Shown in pieces: positions 8,795 through 19,569 of a stretch of 64,000 nucleotides of DNA. Below the pieces are notes generated by a model, which was given only the letters and a program-made list of their open reading frames with translations, was not told the origin of the DNA and searched no databases. The translations under genes were made by a program, and so were the position numbers. Every line of letters starts with the position of its first letter. Position 1 is the first letter of the stretch. Origin of the DNA: Actinomycetes bacterium (GTDB taxonomy: Bacteria; Actinomycetota; Acidimicrobiia; Acidimicrobiales; RAAP-2); contig JAJZUS010000001.1 of NCBI GenBank assembly GCA_021848365.1, forward strand, positions 1,021,517-1,085,516, given 5' to 3'.

Positions 8795-9754
8795 GTGATC
8801 ACGTGGCGCGACGGTGACCCGGTCGAGCTCGATCCACGGCGCTCGGCAGTGACCGTGGGGGTGTTCGACGGCGTTCACCGGGGACATCAGGCCCTGCTCG
8901 ATCGCGTCGTGGAACTGGCGACGACGCGGGATGAGCGTCCGGTCGTCGTGACCTTCGATCCGCACCCCCTGTCGGTTCTGCACCCGCAACGCGCCCCCCG
9001 AATGGTCGCGACGCTCGAGCAGCGCCTCGAGGCGATCGGGGCCCGAGGCATCGAAGTGGTGCGGGTCCTCACCTTCGACGAGTTCCTGGCGGTGGAGACG
9101 GCGTCGTCGTTCATCGAGCGGGTCCTGGTGCACGACCTGCGGGCGGCCGATGTGGTGGTGGGGGAGGACTTCCGCTTCGGTCACGACCGTCGCGGGGACG
9201 TCGACGCCCTGCGCGCCGCCGGGCGAGACCACGACTTCCTGGTGGAGGCGCACCGTCTCGTGGGCGACGGGCGCCGCTTCTCGTCAACGGCGGTGCGGAG
9301 CGAGGTCGCGAGCGGTGACGTCACGCGAGCCGCTGGGGTCCTCGGTCGTCCGTTCACCCTGCGTGGGGTGGTCGTGCCCGGTGACGAGCGGGGGCGCGAG
9401 TTGGGGTTCCCGACCGCCAACCTGGAGGTCGAGTCGAGTCAACTGCTCCCGGCCGAGGGCGTCTACGCGGGGCTCGTCCGCGTCCCGGACGGCCGGTGGT
9501 GGGCGGCGGCGGTCTCGGTGGGCCGGCGTCCCCAGTTCTACGACGCCGGGGGCCTACTGGTGGAGGCCCACCTGATCGACTTCCGGGGCGACCTCTACCG
9601 TCAGCGTCTCGACGTGTCGTTCCTCGCCCGACTGCGGAGCCAGGCGTCCTTCGGATCGGTGGCGGATCTCGTCGCCCAGATGCACGCCGACGTGGACGTC
9701 GCCCGGGCCCTCGCCGCAGCGCACGGCGACGAGCCGTCGTCCCTGCTAGGCTAG
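8795..9754 (+). CDS. ribF: Bifunctional riboflavin kinase / FMN adenylyltransferase
   Basis: RibF phosphorylates riboflavin to FMN and adenylates FMN to FAD. The 319-residue protein has the N-terminal nucleotidyltransferase domain with GVFDGVHRGHQAL and VTFDPHPLSVL, and EDFRFGHDRRGD. The C-terminal riboflavin kinase domain has GRELGFPTANL and GVYAG. GTG 8795 is chosen over an upstream ATG inside truB because it gives the standard N-terminus and has a TAGGTT box in leaderless position. It ends at 9754, just before rpsO. Confidence 0.93.
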   Translation: MITWRDGDPVELDPRRSAVTVGVFDGVHRGHQALLDRVVELATTRDERPVVVTFDPHPLSVLHPQRAPRMVATLEQRLEAIGARGIEVVRVLTFDEFLAVETASSFIERVLVHDLRAADVVVGEDFRFGHDRRGDVDALRAAGRDHDFLVEAHRLVGDGRRFSSTAVRSEVASGDVTRAAGVLGRPFTLRGVVVPGDERGRELGFPTANLEVESSQLLPAEGVYAGLVRVPDGRWWAAAVSVGRRPQFYDAGGLLVEAHLIDFRGDLYRQRLDVSFLARLRSQASFGSVADLVAQMHADVDVARALAAAHGDEPSSLLG

Positions 9755-9829
9755 GAACTCGGCCAGCGACGCTGGCTGGCGGGTCGTCGCACCGACGGCC
9801 CGTGGCGACTGATCCAAGGCAACGACGAC

Positions 9830-10087
9830 ATGGCGGACAAGCAGCAGATCATTAAGGACTATCAGGCTCACGCGACGGACACCGGCTCGCCGGAAGTCCA
9901 GATCGCCATCCTGACGGACCGGATCGCTCACTTGACCGAGCACCTGAAGGTTCACAAGGGTGACCACCACACGCGTCGCGGCCTGATGAAGTTGATCGGA
10001 CAGCGCCGACGGCTCCTCGACTACGTGCAGCGTGGCGACGTGGAGCGGTACCGCGCCCTGATCAGCCGACTCGGGATCCGTCGCTAA
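9830..10087 (+). CDS. rpsO: 30S ribosomal protein S15
   Basis: S15 is a primary 16S rRNA-binding protein of the platform. The 85-residue protein shows the family core [21 protein letters not shown]-like [19 protein letters not shown] and RRRLLDYV; it is a few residues shorter than the 89 of E. coli. A TAGGCT box at 9747-9752, overlapping the ribF stop, and a hairpin GCCAGC-gac-GCTGGC (9762-9776) lie in the 75-base leader. That arrangement could give rpsO its own promoter and a structured leader. pnp follows, the widely conserved rpsO-pnp pair. Confidence 0.95.
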   Translation: MADKQQIIKDYQAHATDTGSPEVQIAILTDRIAHLTEHLKVHKGDHHTRRGLMKLIGQRRRLLDYVQRGDVERYRALISRLGIRR

Positions 10088-10089
10088 CC

Positions 10090-10114
10090 GGACGCGCCGA
10101 CCGTCGGCGCGTCC
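10090..10114 (+). promoter_or_regulatory. Strong stem-loop between rpsO and pnp
   Basis: An 11-bp perfect stem (GGACGCGCCGA / TCGGCGCGTCC) with a CCG loop begins two bases after the rpsO stop codon. No T-run follows, so it is more likely an mRNA-stabilising or processing structure than an intrinsic terminator. Confidence 0.55.
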
Positions 10115-10144
10115 CAAGACACGAGCCATCCGAGACCTCGGAGG

Positions 10145-10185
10145 CCAGTGGAGGAGGGTCGCCCCGGGCGACCGTTGCCCACTGG
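10145..10185 (+). promoter_or_regulatory. Two-tier hairpin in the pnp leader
   Basis: Outer arms CCAGTG (10145-10150) and CACTGG (10180-10185) enclose an inner stem GGTCGCC (10157-10163) / GGCGACC (10167-10173). A structured leader just upstream of pnp recalls the RNase III-processed autoregulatory hairpin of E. coli pnp; the function here is inference. Confidence 0.45.
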
Positions 10186-10213
10186 GATCCGGGCGGAGGC
10201 TCTAAGGAGACCC

Positions 10214-12652
<2,439 letters not shown>

Positions 12653-12665
12653 GTAGAGAGCTGCC

Positions 12666-15368
12666 GTGCGCCTGGTCGGCGGCCGCGGGTCCCGTCAGGA
12701 CCCGTCGCGCCGGCCAGGGCGCGCGGCTATCACCCGCGGTGACGCATTCGCGATCGCGACGATCGTCGCGATACCGCTCCTGGTCTTTGGGATCCCGGCT
12801 CTCGCCGGGCATCCCGCGGTTGCTCAGGACAACCTGATCCAGAACTTCCCCCTGCGGGTCCTGGTTGGCCTGGACCTGCGGTCGGGGTGGCTCCCGCTGC
12901 TCAACCCCCTGGCGAACTCGGGCACTCCTCTGCTCGGGGGCATGAACGCCGGGGCCTTCTTCCCGCTTACGCTGCTCTTCGTCCTGCCGGGACCAGTCCT
13001 GTGGTGGGTCGTCAACTTGGTCGTCACCTACGCCGGGGCGGGACTGGGGCTCTACGCCCTCGCGCGATGGCACCGGCTCGGGGTCGGCGCTTCCCTCGCG
13101 GGAGCCCTGACGTACTCGCTGCTCGGGGCGATGAACGGTCAGATGGTGCACCTGGGCGTCATCCAGGGCTACGCCCTCCTTCCGTGGTACGTGCTCGCGC
13201 TCGAAGTCCTCGCTCGTCGGGCGACGTCACGCCCCGGTCTCGCACGTGGGACGACCTGGCGTGAGTTGCTCGGTCCGACGGTGGCGATCGCCCTGCTGTG
13301 GGGCCTCGCCGACCTGAGCGGAGAGCCACGCGCCATCGCCGAGATGGAGCTCCTCGGACTCGTGGTGATGGTCATCGTCCTGCTGCGCCGGGGCGTCGGG
13401 GGCCTCCCCGACGTCGGCTCGCGGGTGCGCTTCCTCGGAGCGCACGCGATCGGGATCGGGTGGGGCGCCCTCATCGGCCTCGCGCAGCTATTGACGGGCT
13501 GGTCGTTCATCTCGATCTCTCAACGCACCGGCCTCGGCTACTCGTGGTTCGGTGCCGGCTCGCTCGCGGTGCGTTGGAGCGTCCTCTGGTTCATCCCGGA
13601 CGTCTTCGGGGGCAACGGCATCCTCGGTCAGCCCTCGTACTTCGTCAACTACAACCTGCCCGAGGTCACGGGGTACGCGGGGGTGGTCGCCCTCGTGGCG
13701 CTCGCCGCCTTCCTCGTGGCGCGACGACGCGGCGGCTGGTCGGAGCGGGAGCGGCCCTTCCGAAGCTACGTCGCCATCGCGGTCGTCGGGGCCTTCGCGA
13801 CGTGGGGTAGCTACACCCCGGTGGGTCACCTCTTCTACCTGCTGCCCCTCTACAAGAGCACGCGACTGCCCAGTCGGAACTCGATCCTCGTGGACCTGGC
13901 CCTGGCCGTCCTGCTTGCCTGGTGGCTCGACGCCCTCGCGAGGGGTGACGAGTCGACGGTGCGGGGATGGCGGCGGGTCGCCACCGCGAGCCCGGCGCTC
14001 GTGACGGCCGCCCTGGCGGCCGCGTTGATGGTCGACGGAACTCCCATCATGCGCTTCCTCGGGGCCGGCGGCTCATCCTCCATGGTCGCGGGGGAACGGG
14101 TCACTCTGGCGGCTCATCTGGCCGTCGCCGTCGCGGTCGTCGTGGTCGTCGTGGTCGTCCGGGGTCGTCGCTACCGACGACTATCGCTGCTGCGGGTCCT
14201 GATCGCGATCGACGGGGTGCTCTTCTTCGCGTTCTCCACGACGGGGCTCGTGGGGGGACGCGCTCCGGTCACCCCGAGTCGGTCGACGGCGGTCGCCTAC
14301 CTGGGCACTCAGGGCCGATTCGCACTGGTCGACCAGTCCGGTGCCCACGCCGACGTCTTCGAGACGTTGGGCTGGCCGAACATGAACGTCTTCACGCGAG
14401 TGCCGAGCGTCCAGGGATACGGCTCGTTGATCAACGCCCTCTACGGCGACGTCACGGGGACCCACCCCCTCTTCTCGCTGAACGCCTGCGAACTAGCGAA
14501 CGGGACCTTTCACCAGTTGCGCCTGGCGACGGTCGCGGTGTCGGCCGACAAGCTGGCGACGCCCCTCACCCTGGCGAGCCCGGCGCCGCTCTCGTGTCTG
14601 CCCGTGCGCACGACGCGACTGACGACCCGGTACTTCGGACGCCGTCTGCCCGTACGAGACGTCGTGATCGCGAGCGTGGACGCCCGCACCGTCTCCAACG
14701 GACCCGTGAGCGCCCAACTCCTCGACGCGACGGGCCACGCGATCGGTCCCGTGATCACGAAGACGGGACGCCCGGTGGTGCGCTTCGACTTCGGCCGCTA
14801 CCAACTGCTCGCCGCGGGCGTGCGCTTCACCTCGGCGCGGGGTGCCTCGATCGGGACCGCCCTCGTCACCGATCGCGGCGCGAACGGGGCCAGTTACCGA
14901 CTGGTGACCCCGTTCCAGCAAGCGCTCTCCGAGCCGGCGTGGCACCTCGTCAACACGCTCGGGTCGGTGACGTTCTACCGAGCCTCCTCGGTGCGCCCGG
15001 CGGCCTGGGTCGCCTCGGGAGGCTCGGCGCACGCGGGATCGATTCGCCAGGCGCTCAACGGCGACACCTGGGTCACGGTCACCTCCTCGCGCGGGACCCT
15101 GCTCAAGCGATCGATGGAGTGGATTCCGGGCTGGCGAGCGAACGCGACCAACACGCGCACCGGGCGGACGATCACCCTGCACGTCGTGCGCTCCGGTCTC
15201 ATCCAACAGGTCGAGGTGCCACCGGGGGAGTGGGTGGTCCACTTCCACTACCACGCGCCCCATATCGAGATCGGACTCGCGGGCAGTGCGCTGGGAGGCG
15301 TCGCGTTGCTCGGCGCCGCGGGCTACCTCACGGTGCAGCGTCGACGGCGGGATAGGGTTCTGCCGTGA
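12666..15368 (+). CDS. Large YfhO-like multispanning membrane protein
   Basis: A 900-residue membrane protein. The N-terminal half has many hydrophobic helices (for example AIATIVAIPLLVFGIPAL and LLFVLPGPVLWWVVNLVV) with an early luminal AQDNLIQNFPLR segment. The C-terminal part is a large extracytoplasmic domain followed by a final helix near residue 875. This is the architecture of the YfhO family, GT-C-fold-like proteins linked to cell-surface glycosylation. Start is GTG 12666, 13 bases after pnp, with TAGAGA six bases upstream but no ribosome site. dapB starts inside its last codon. The substrate is unknown. Confidence 0.7.
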   Translation: MRLVGGRGSRQDPSRRPGRAAITRGDAFAIATIVAIPLLVFGIPALAGHPAVAQDNLIQNFPLRVLVGLDLRSGWLPLLNPLANSGTPLLGGMNAGAFFPLTLLFVLPGPVLWWVVNLVVTYAGAGLGLYALARWHRLGVGASLAGALTYSLLGAMNGQMVHLGVIQGYALLPWYVLALEVLARRATSRPGLARGTTWRELLGPTVAIALLWGLADLSGEPRAIAEMELLGLVVMVIVLLRRGVGGLPDVGSRVRFLGAHAIGIGWGALIGLAQLLTGWSFISISQRTGLGYSWFGAGSLAVRWSVLWFIPDVFGGNGILGQPSYFVNYNLPEVTGYAGVVALVALAAFLVARRRGGWSERERPFRSYVAIAVVGAFATWGSYTPVGHLFYLLPLYKSTRLPSRNSILVDLALAVLLAWWLDALARGDESTVRGWRRVATASPALVTAALAAALMVDGTPIMRFLGAGGSSSMVAGERVTLAAHLAVAVAVVVVVVVVRGRRYRRLSLLRVLIAIDGVLFFAFSTTGLVGGRAPVTPSRSTAVAYLGTQGRFALVDQSGAHADVFETLGWPNMNVFTRVPSVQGYGSLINALYGDVTGTHPLFSLNACELANGTFHQLRLATVAVSADKLATPLTLASPAPLSCLPVRTTRLTTRYFGRRLPVRDVVIASVDARTVSNGPVSAQLLDATGHAIGPVITKTGRPVVRFDFGRYQLLAAGVRFTSARGASIGTALVTDRGANGASYRLVTPFQQALSEPAWHLVNTLGSVTFYRASSVRPAAWVASGGSAHAGSIRQALNGDTWVTVTSSRGTLLKRSMEWIPGWRANATNTRTGRTITLHVVRSGLIQQVEVPPGEWVVHFHYHAPHIEIGLAGSALGGVALLGAAGYLTVQRRRRDRVLP
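15353..15358 (+). promoter_or_regulatory. -10 box of a likely leaderless dapB transcript
   Basis: TAGGGT is followed by exactly six bases and then the dapB GTG; no ribosome-binding site is present. Confidence 0.55.
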
Positions 15369-16132
15369 CGCGCGTCGCCATCCACGGGGCGGCCGGCCGC
15401 ATGGGCCGCGCCATGACGGCGGGTCTGGGAGAGCACGGCATCGAGGTCGTCGCCCTCGTCGACCCGACCGGTCCGGCGCAGGACCCGCGCTGGCGCGCCT
15501 CCATCGAGGATCTCACTCCGGGCAGTGTGGACGCCGTCGTCGACTTCTCCACGCCCGCGGGGGTCGCACGAGCCGCCCACTGGTGCACCCCGCACGGCGT
15601 GGCCCTGATCGTGGGCACGACGGGTCTCGGGGACGACGTTCGTCGGGATCTCGAGCACGCCGCCGAGACGATACCCGTCATCATCGCCCCCAACTTCGCC
15701 ATCGGGGCGGCCCTGGCGGAGCGCTTCGCGGTGCTGGCCGCCCCGTTCTTCACTCGCGCGGAGGTGGTCGAGCTGCACCACGATCGCAAGGTCGACGCTC
15801 CGTCGGGGACCGCCGTGGCGACGGCCCGGGCGATCGCGGCGGCCCAGCGGGCCGCGGGGCGACCGACGCCCGAGGAGCCGACCCAGCGCGAGTCCGTCCC
15901 GGGATCGCGCGGAGCCGACGTCGACGGGATCCCCGTCCACGCCCTGCGTCTGGAGGGTCTCGTGGCGCACGAGGAGATCCACTTCGGGGGTCCGGGTGAG
16001 GGCCTCGTCATCCGCCACGACAGCTACGACCGCTCGAGCTTCGTGGCGGGGGTGTCGCTGGTGCTCGCGACCCTGCCTCGTCCCGCCGGTCTCGTCGAGG
16101 GGCTCGCGCCCTTCCTCCGGGGCCTGGCCTGA
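15365..16132 (+). CDS. dapB: 4-hydroxy-tetrahydrodipicolinate reductase
   Basis: DapB reduces the DapA product to tetrahydrodipicolinate on the way to diaminopimelate and lysine. The 255-residue protein has the Rossmann motif HGAAGRMGRAM near residue 7, VVDFSTPAG, GTTG, APNFAIGAAL, and the substrate-binding/catalytic ELHHDRKVDAPSGTA motif. It overlaps the preceding membrane-protein gene by four bases but has its own TAGGGT box. dapA follows after 26 bases, so the first two dedicated DAP steps are paired. Confidence 0.95.
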   Translation: MTRVAIHGAAGRMGRAMTAGLGEHGIEVVALVDPTGPAQDPRWRASIEDLTPGSVDAVVDFSTPAGVARAAHWCTPHGVALIVGTTGLGDDVRRDLEHAAETIPVIIAPNFAIGAALAERFAVLAAPFFTRAEVVELHHDRKVDAPSGTAVATARAIAAAQRAAGRPTPEEPTQRESVPGSRGADVDGIPVHALRLEGLVAHEEIHFGGPGEGLVIRHDSYDRSSFVAGVSLVLATLPRPAGLVEGLAPFLRGLA

Positions 16133-16146
16133 TCCCGACCCCCTGG

Positions 16147-16152
16147 TAGGGT
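16147..16152 (+). promoter_or_regulatory. -10 box of a likely leaderless dapA transcript
   Basis: TAGGGT, six bases, then ATG of dapA; no ribosome-binding site. Confidence 0.55.
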
Positions 16153-16158
16153 CGTCCC

Positions 16159-17055
16159 ATGGCTCCGCCTCGCTTCGGCTCGGTGCTGACCGCCATGGTC
16201 ACCCCGTTCAACGACTCGGGAGAGATTGACCTCGACGCCGCGGCGGACGTCGCTCGATTCCTCGTGGCGGAGGGGAGTGACGGCCTGGTGCTGGCCGGCT
16301 CCACCGGCGAGGGGTCCGCGCTCAGCGACGACGAGAAGCTCGACCTGTTCGCCGCGGTGACCGAGGCGGTCTCGGTTCCAGTCCTCGCCGGTACCACGGG
16401 GTCCGATACCGCGCGATCGGTCGCCCTGACCGCGCGAGCCGAGGGGACCGGGGTCGCCGGCGTCCTGGCGACGACGCCCGCGTACGCCCGACCGAGCCAG
16501 CGAGGCATCGCGGGGCACCTTGGCGCGGTCGCCCACGCCACCACGCTGCCGGTGATGCTCTACGACATCCCCTCTCGTACGGGTCGCAAGATCGCCCCCG
16601 AGACGACGCTCGGGCTCCTCGCGGAGCACGCCAACGTGGTCGCGCTCAAGGACGCGTCGGGAGACCTCGTGAGCGCGGCCCACCTGGTCGCCGTCGCGGG
16701 CTCCCGACTCGACCTCTACAGCGGCGACGATGCGTTGCTGATTCCCTTCCTTGCCGTCGGTGCCGTGGGCATCGTGTCGGTCGCGGCCCACTGGGCGGGT
16801 CCGGAGTTCGCCACCCTCGTGCGCCACGCCCACGAGGGTCGTTGGGACCTCGCTCGGGTTCTCAACGAGCGACTGCGCGCCAGCTGTCGGTTCGAGTCGA
16901 GCGACGAGTTCCCGAACCCGGTGCCGGCGAAGGCCGCCATGCGATCGCTCGGCTACGCCGTCGGACAGTGCCGCTGGCCCCTCGGGCCGGCCGACCCCTC
17001 CCTCGACGGTGCGGCGGCCGAGGTCATCGCCGCTCTACGGGAGTCTCGTGGCTAA
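16159..17055 (+). CDS. dapA: 4-hydroxy-tetrahydrodipicolinate synthase
   Basis: DapA condenses pyruvate with aspartate semialdehyde. The 298-residue TIM-barrel protein has GSTGEGSALSDDEK near residue 47, YDIPSRTGRKI with the catalytic Tyr, and the Schiff-base Lys164 in ALKDASGDL. It lies between dapB and rnj; its last codons overlap the rnj GTG by eight bases. A second promoter directly before its ATG suggests it can be expressed apart from dapB. Confidence 0.95.
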   Translation: MAPPRFGSVLTAMVTPFNDSGEIDLDAAADVARFLVAEGSDGLVLAGSTGEGSALSDDEKLDLFAAVTEAVSVPVLAGTTGSDTARSVALTARAEGTGVAGVLATTPAYARPSQRGIAGHLGAVAHATTLPVMLYDIPSRTGRKIAPETTLGLLAEHANVVALKDASGDLVSAAHLVAVAGSRLDLYSGDDALLIPFLAVGAVGIVSVAAHWAGPEFATLVRHAHEGRWDLARVLNERLRASCRFESSDEFPNPVPAKAAMRSLGYAVGQCRWPLGPADPSLDGAAAEVIAALRESRG

Positions 17056-18706
17056 GCACCTTCGCGTCACCTTCCTCGGCGGGCTCGGGGAGATCGGCCG
17101 GAACTGCCTGGCCCTCGAGCAGGACGGCCGTATCGTGGTCGTTGACGCCGGGCTCATGTTCCCGGAGCCCACCATGTACGGCGTCGACCTCATCCTGCCC
17201 GACTTCCGATGGCTCGTCGAACGCCGCGACCGCGTCGACGGGATCGTCCTCACCCACGGGCACGAGGATCACACCGGAGCCCTGCGGTACCTGCTCGCGG
17301 ACGTGAACGTCCCCGTCTACGGGGCACCCCTCACGGTCGGGTTCGCTCGCCACCGCCTCGCCGAGGCGAAGGGCCTGGGCTCGCTCGAGTTCATCGAGGT
17401 CGCCGACAACGAGCGCCGCCGCATCGGGCCCTTCGAGGTCGAGTTCATTCCGGTCACCCACTCCGTGCCGAGCGCCCACTCCCTCGCCATCCACACCGCC
17501 GACGGCGTGGTGATCCACTCGGGCGACTTCAAGCTCGACCCCACGCCGATCGACGATCGGCGGACCGACCTCGCGCGGCTGGCCGCCCTCGGCGACGAGG
17601 GGGTCGCCCTGCTCCTGTGCGACTCGACCAACGCCGAGGAGCCGGGCTACACGCCCTCGGAGCGCGAGGTCGGGGGAGCCCTGCGGCGACTCTTCCTCGA
17701 GCGACCGGATCGACGGATGGTGGTGGCGTGCTTCGCCAGCCACATCCACCGGATCCAGCAGATCATCGACGTGGCGACGGGTCAGGGGCGCAAGGTCGCG
17801 CTCATGGGCCGCTCGATGGAGGCGAACGTCAAACTCGCGCGACGGCTCCACCAGTTGCGAGCCGAGGCCTCGGACTTCATCGACCTCGCGAACGTGGACC
17901 GCTACGCGCCGGGCGAGGTCTGCGTGATCTGCACCGGGAGCCAGGGCGAGCCGATGGCCGCCCTCACCAAGATCTCTCGGGGCGACGCCCGCCAACTCGA
18001 GGTCGGTGATCAGGACACGGTGATCCTCTCGAGCCACCCGATCCCGGGGAACGAGTGGTCGGTCGGGCGTGTGATCGACGACCTGCACCGGCTGGGGGTC
18101 GAGGTCATCCACTCGGGCCAGGAGCCGGTTCACGCCTCAGGTCACGCTCGCCAGGGCGAGCTGCGCACGTACCACCAGCTGGTGCGGCCGCGGAACTTCA
18201 TCCCGGTCCACGGGGAGTACCGCCACATGGCCCACCACGCTCGCCTGGCTCGCACGATGGGCATGCCCCCCCGGCACATCCTGCTCTGCGAGGACGGGGA
18301 TCAGGTCGAGGTTCGCCCGGAGGGCATTCGCAAGGTCGGACGCGTCCCGGCCGGCTTCCACTTCATCGACGGAGGAGCCGGCGACCTCGACGAGCGGCCA
18401 CTCGAGGAGCGGCGCATGCTCGCCGAGTACGGGGTGCTCCTGATCTCGGCCGGCGTCGACGCCGAAGCGGGCCGACTGGCCCAGCCGGTGCGGGTGAGTG
18501 CGCGGGGCTGGTTCGACGGGGAGGGCGACCGCCAGCTGATCGTCGCCGTCACCGAGGAGGTGCGTGAGGCGCTCGAGGAGGCTCTCGAGGACGGCCAGCG
18601 CGACGAGGGGGCCCTGAACAAGGTCGCCCAACGCGCGGCGGGCCGACTCCTCGGTCAGCGATTCCGTCGCCAGCCCGTCCTGCTGCCGGCGATCGTCGTC
18701 CTGTAG
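17048..18706 (+). CDS. rnj: Ribonuclease J (metallo-beta-lactamase/beta-CASP)
   Basis: RNase J is an RNA endonuclease and 5'-3' exonuclease. The 552-residue protein begins MAKHLRVTFLGGLGEIGRN, has the zinc motif H70-G-H72-E-D74-H75, then THSVPSAHSLAIHT and HSGDFKLD. The beta-CASP insert (CDSTNAEEPGYTPSE, RRMVVACFASHIHRIQQ) and the ASGHARQGEL motif follow, with a C-terminal dimerisation region. GTG 17048 overlaps the end of dapA, the usual dapA-rnj pairing of actinobacteria. It ends one base before the converging gene at 18708. Confidence 0.94.
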   Translation: MAKHLRVTFLGGLGEIGRNCLALEQDGRIVVVDAGLMFPEPTMYGVDLILPDFRWLVERRDRVDGIVLTHGHEDHTGALRYLLADVNVPVYGAPLTVGFARHRLAEAKGLGSLEFIEVADNERRRIGPFEVEFIPVTHSVPSAHSLAIHTADGVVIHSGDFKLDPTPIDDRRTDLARLAALGDEGVALLLCDSTNAEEPGYTPSEREVGGALRRLFLERPDRRMVVACFASHIHRIQQIIDVATGQGRKVALMGRSMEANVKLARRLHQLRAEASDFIDLANVDRYAPGEVCVICTGSQGEPMAALTKISRGDARQLEVGDQDTVILSSHPIPGNEWSVGRVIDDLHRLGVEVIHSGQEPVHASGHARQGELRTYHQLVRPRNFIPVHGEYRHMAHHARLARTMGMPPRHILLCEDGDQVEVRPEGIRKVGRVPAGFHFIDGGAGDLDERPLEERRMLAEYGVLLISAGVDAEAGRLAQPVRVSARGWFDGEGDRQLIVAVTEEVREALEEALEDGQRDEGALNKVAQRAAGRLLGQRFRRQPVLLPAIVVL

Positions 18707-18707
18707 A

Positions 18708-19472
18708 TCAGGCTTCCCGCTTGTCGGGCTCGCCGTGGTCGGCGTTGGCGCGGCCCAGGCGAAAGTAGGCCTTGTGGCGGACGGCGTCGTCGGCGAGGCC
18801 TCGCTCGGCGAGGGCCGCGCGCACCGCGCGGATCACGTGGAACTCGCCGAACAGGTAGGCCTCTCCCTCGCCCTCGGGGAGCTCGAGCGCGGCGAGACCG
18901 CTGAGGAGACCAGCCGGGTCGTCGCGGTGCCGTCCCCGCCGGTCGACGAAGACGCCGGTGACGCCGAGCCCCTCGTCGAAGCGGGCCGTCAGTGCGTCGT
19001 CGTCGTGGTCGATCTCCACCACGAAGAGGGCTCGTCCGGGGGTCTCGATCGCCTCAGCCATGCGGTAGAAGGCGGCGAGCGCCGCGACGTCGCCCACGAA
19101 GAGGTGCCAATCGGCCTCGCGTAGCGTGATCTTCCCTCGCGGCCCGACGACGTCGAGCGACGCGCCGGGCTCGACGTCGCGGGCCCAGGCGCTGCCGGGA
19201 CCCTCGTGGTCGACGCTGACCCAGAGCGTGAAGCGGTGGGCGTCGGGGTCGACGTGGCGAACGCTGAAGCGTCGACGGACGTGGTGATCACCCGAGCGGA
19301 CCCGAACCATGACGTCGTTGCCGGGCTCGCCGGCGAGCCGGACGTCGCCGTGCAGGACGATCTCGCGCAAGGAGGTGCTGATCGGGCGATTGGCGACGAC
19401 CTGGCAGACCTGGGCGAGTCCGCCGACCCGCTCGGCGAGGTCGAGGGACGACTGGTGGGGGGTGTGCGACAC
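18708..19472 (-). CDS. Siderophore-interacting FAD/NAD(P)H ferric reductase family protein
   Basis: A 254-residue member of the SIP family that reduces ferric siderophores in the cytosol. It shows a flavin-binding barrel with RRFSVRHVDPDAHRF near residue 68, the GPGSAWARDVEPGASLDVVGPRG segment that contacts flavin phosphate, and a C-terminal NAD(P)H domain with LFVGDVAALAAFYR and YLFGEFHVIRAVRAAL. GTG start at 19472 has TAGGCT six bases upstream on the minus strand. It converges with rnj and is divergent from ftsK, so it is a single-gene unit. No Fur-type box was recognised. Confidence 0.85.
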   Translation of the reverse strand: MSHTPHQSSLDLAERVGGLAQVCQVVANRPISTSLREIVLHGDVRLAGEPGNDVMVRVRSGDHHVRRRFSVRHVDPDAHRFTLWVSVDHEGPGSAWARDVEPGASLDVVGPRGKITLREADWHLFVGDVAALAAFYRMAEAIETPGRALFVVEIDHDDDALTARFDEGLGVTGVFVDRRGRHRDDPAGLLSGLAALELPEGEGEAYLFGEFHVIRAVRAALAERGLADDAVRHKAYFRLGRANADHGEPDKREA

Positions 19473-19478
19473 GGCGTC

Positions 19479-19484
19479 AGCCTA
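19479..19484 (-). promoter_or_regulatory. -10 box of a likely leaderless transcript for the siderophore-interacting protein
   Basis: On the minus strand TAGGCT, six bases (GACGCC), then the GTG start. Confidence 0.55.
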
Positions 19485-19557
19485 ATGGGGTCCCTCGTGA
19501 ACGTCCGGTGACGTCCTTCGTGCGCCCGAGTGGCTCGGCGCGCCCGGAGGTCGTCGG

Positions 19558-19563
19558 TAACGT
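19558..19563 (+). promoter_or_regulatory. -10 box of a likely leaderless ftsK transcript
   Basis: TAACGT, six bases, then GTG of ftsK; no ribosome-binding site. Confidence 0.5.
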
Positions 19564-19569
19564 GGATTC

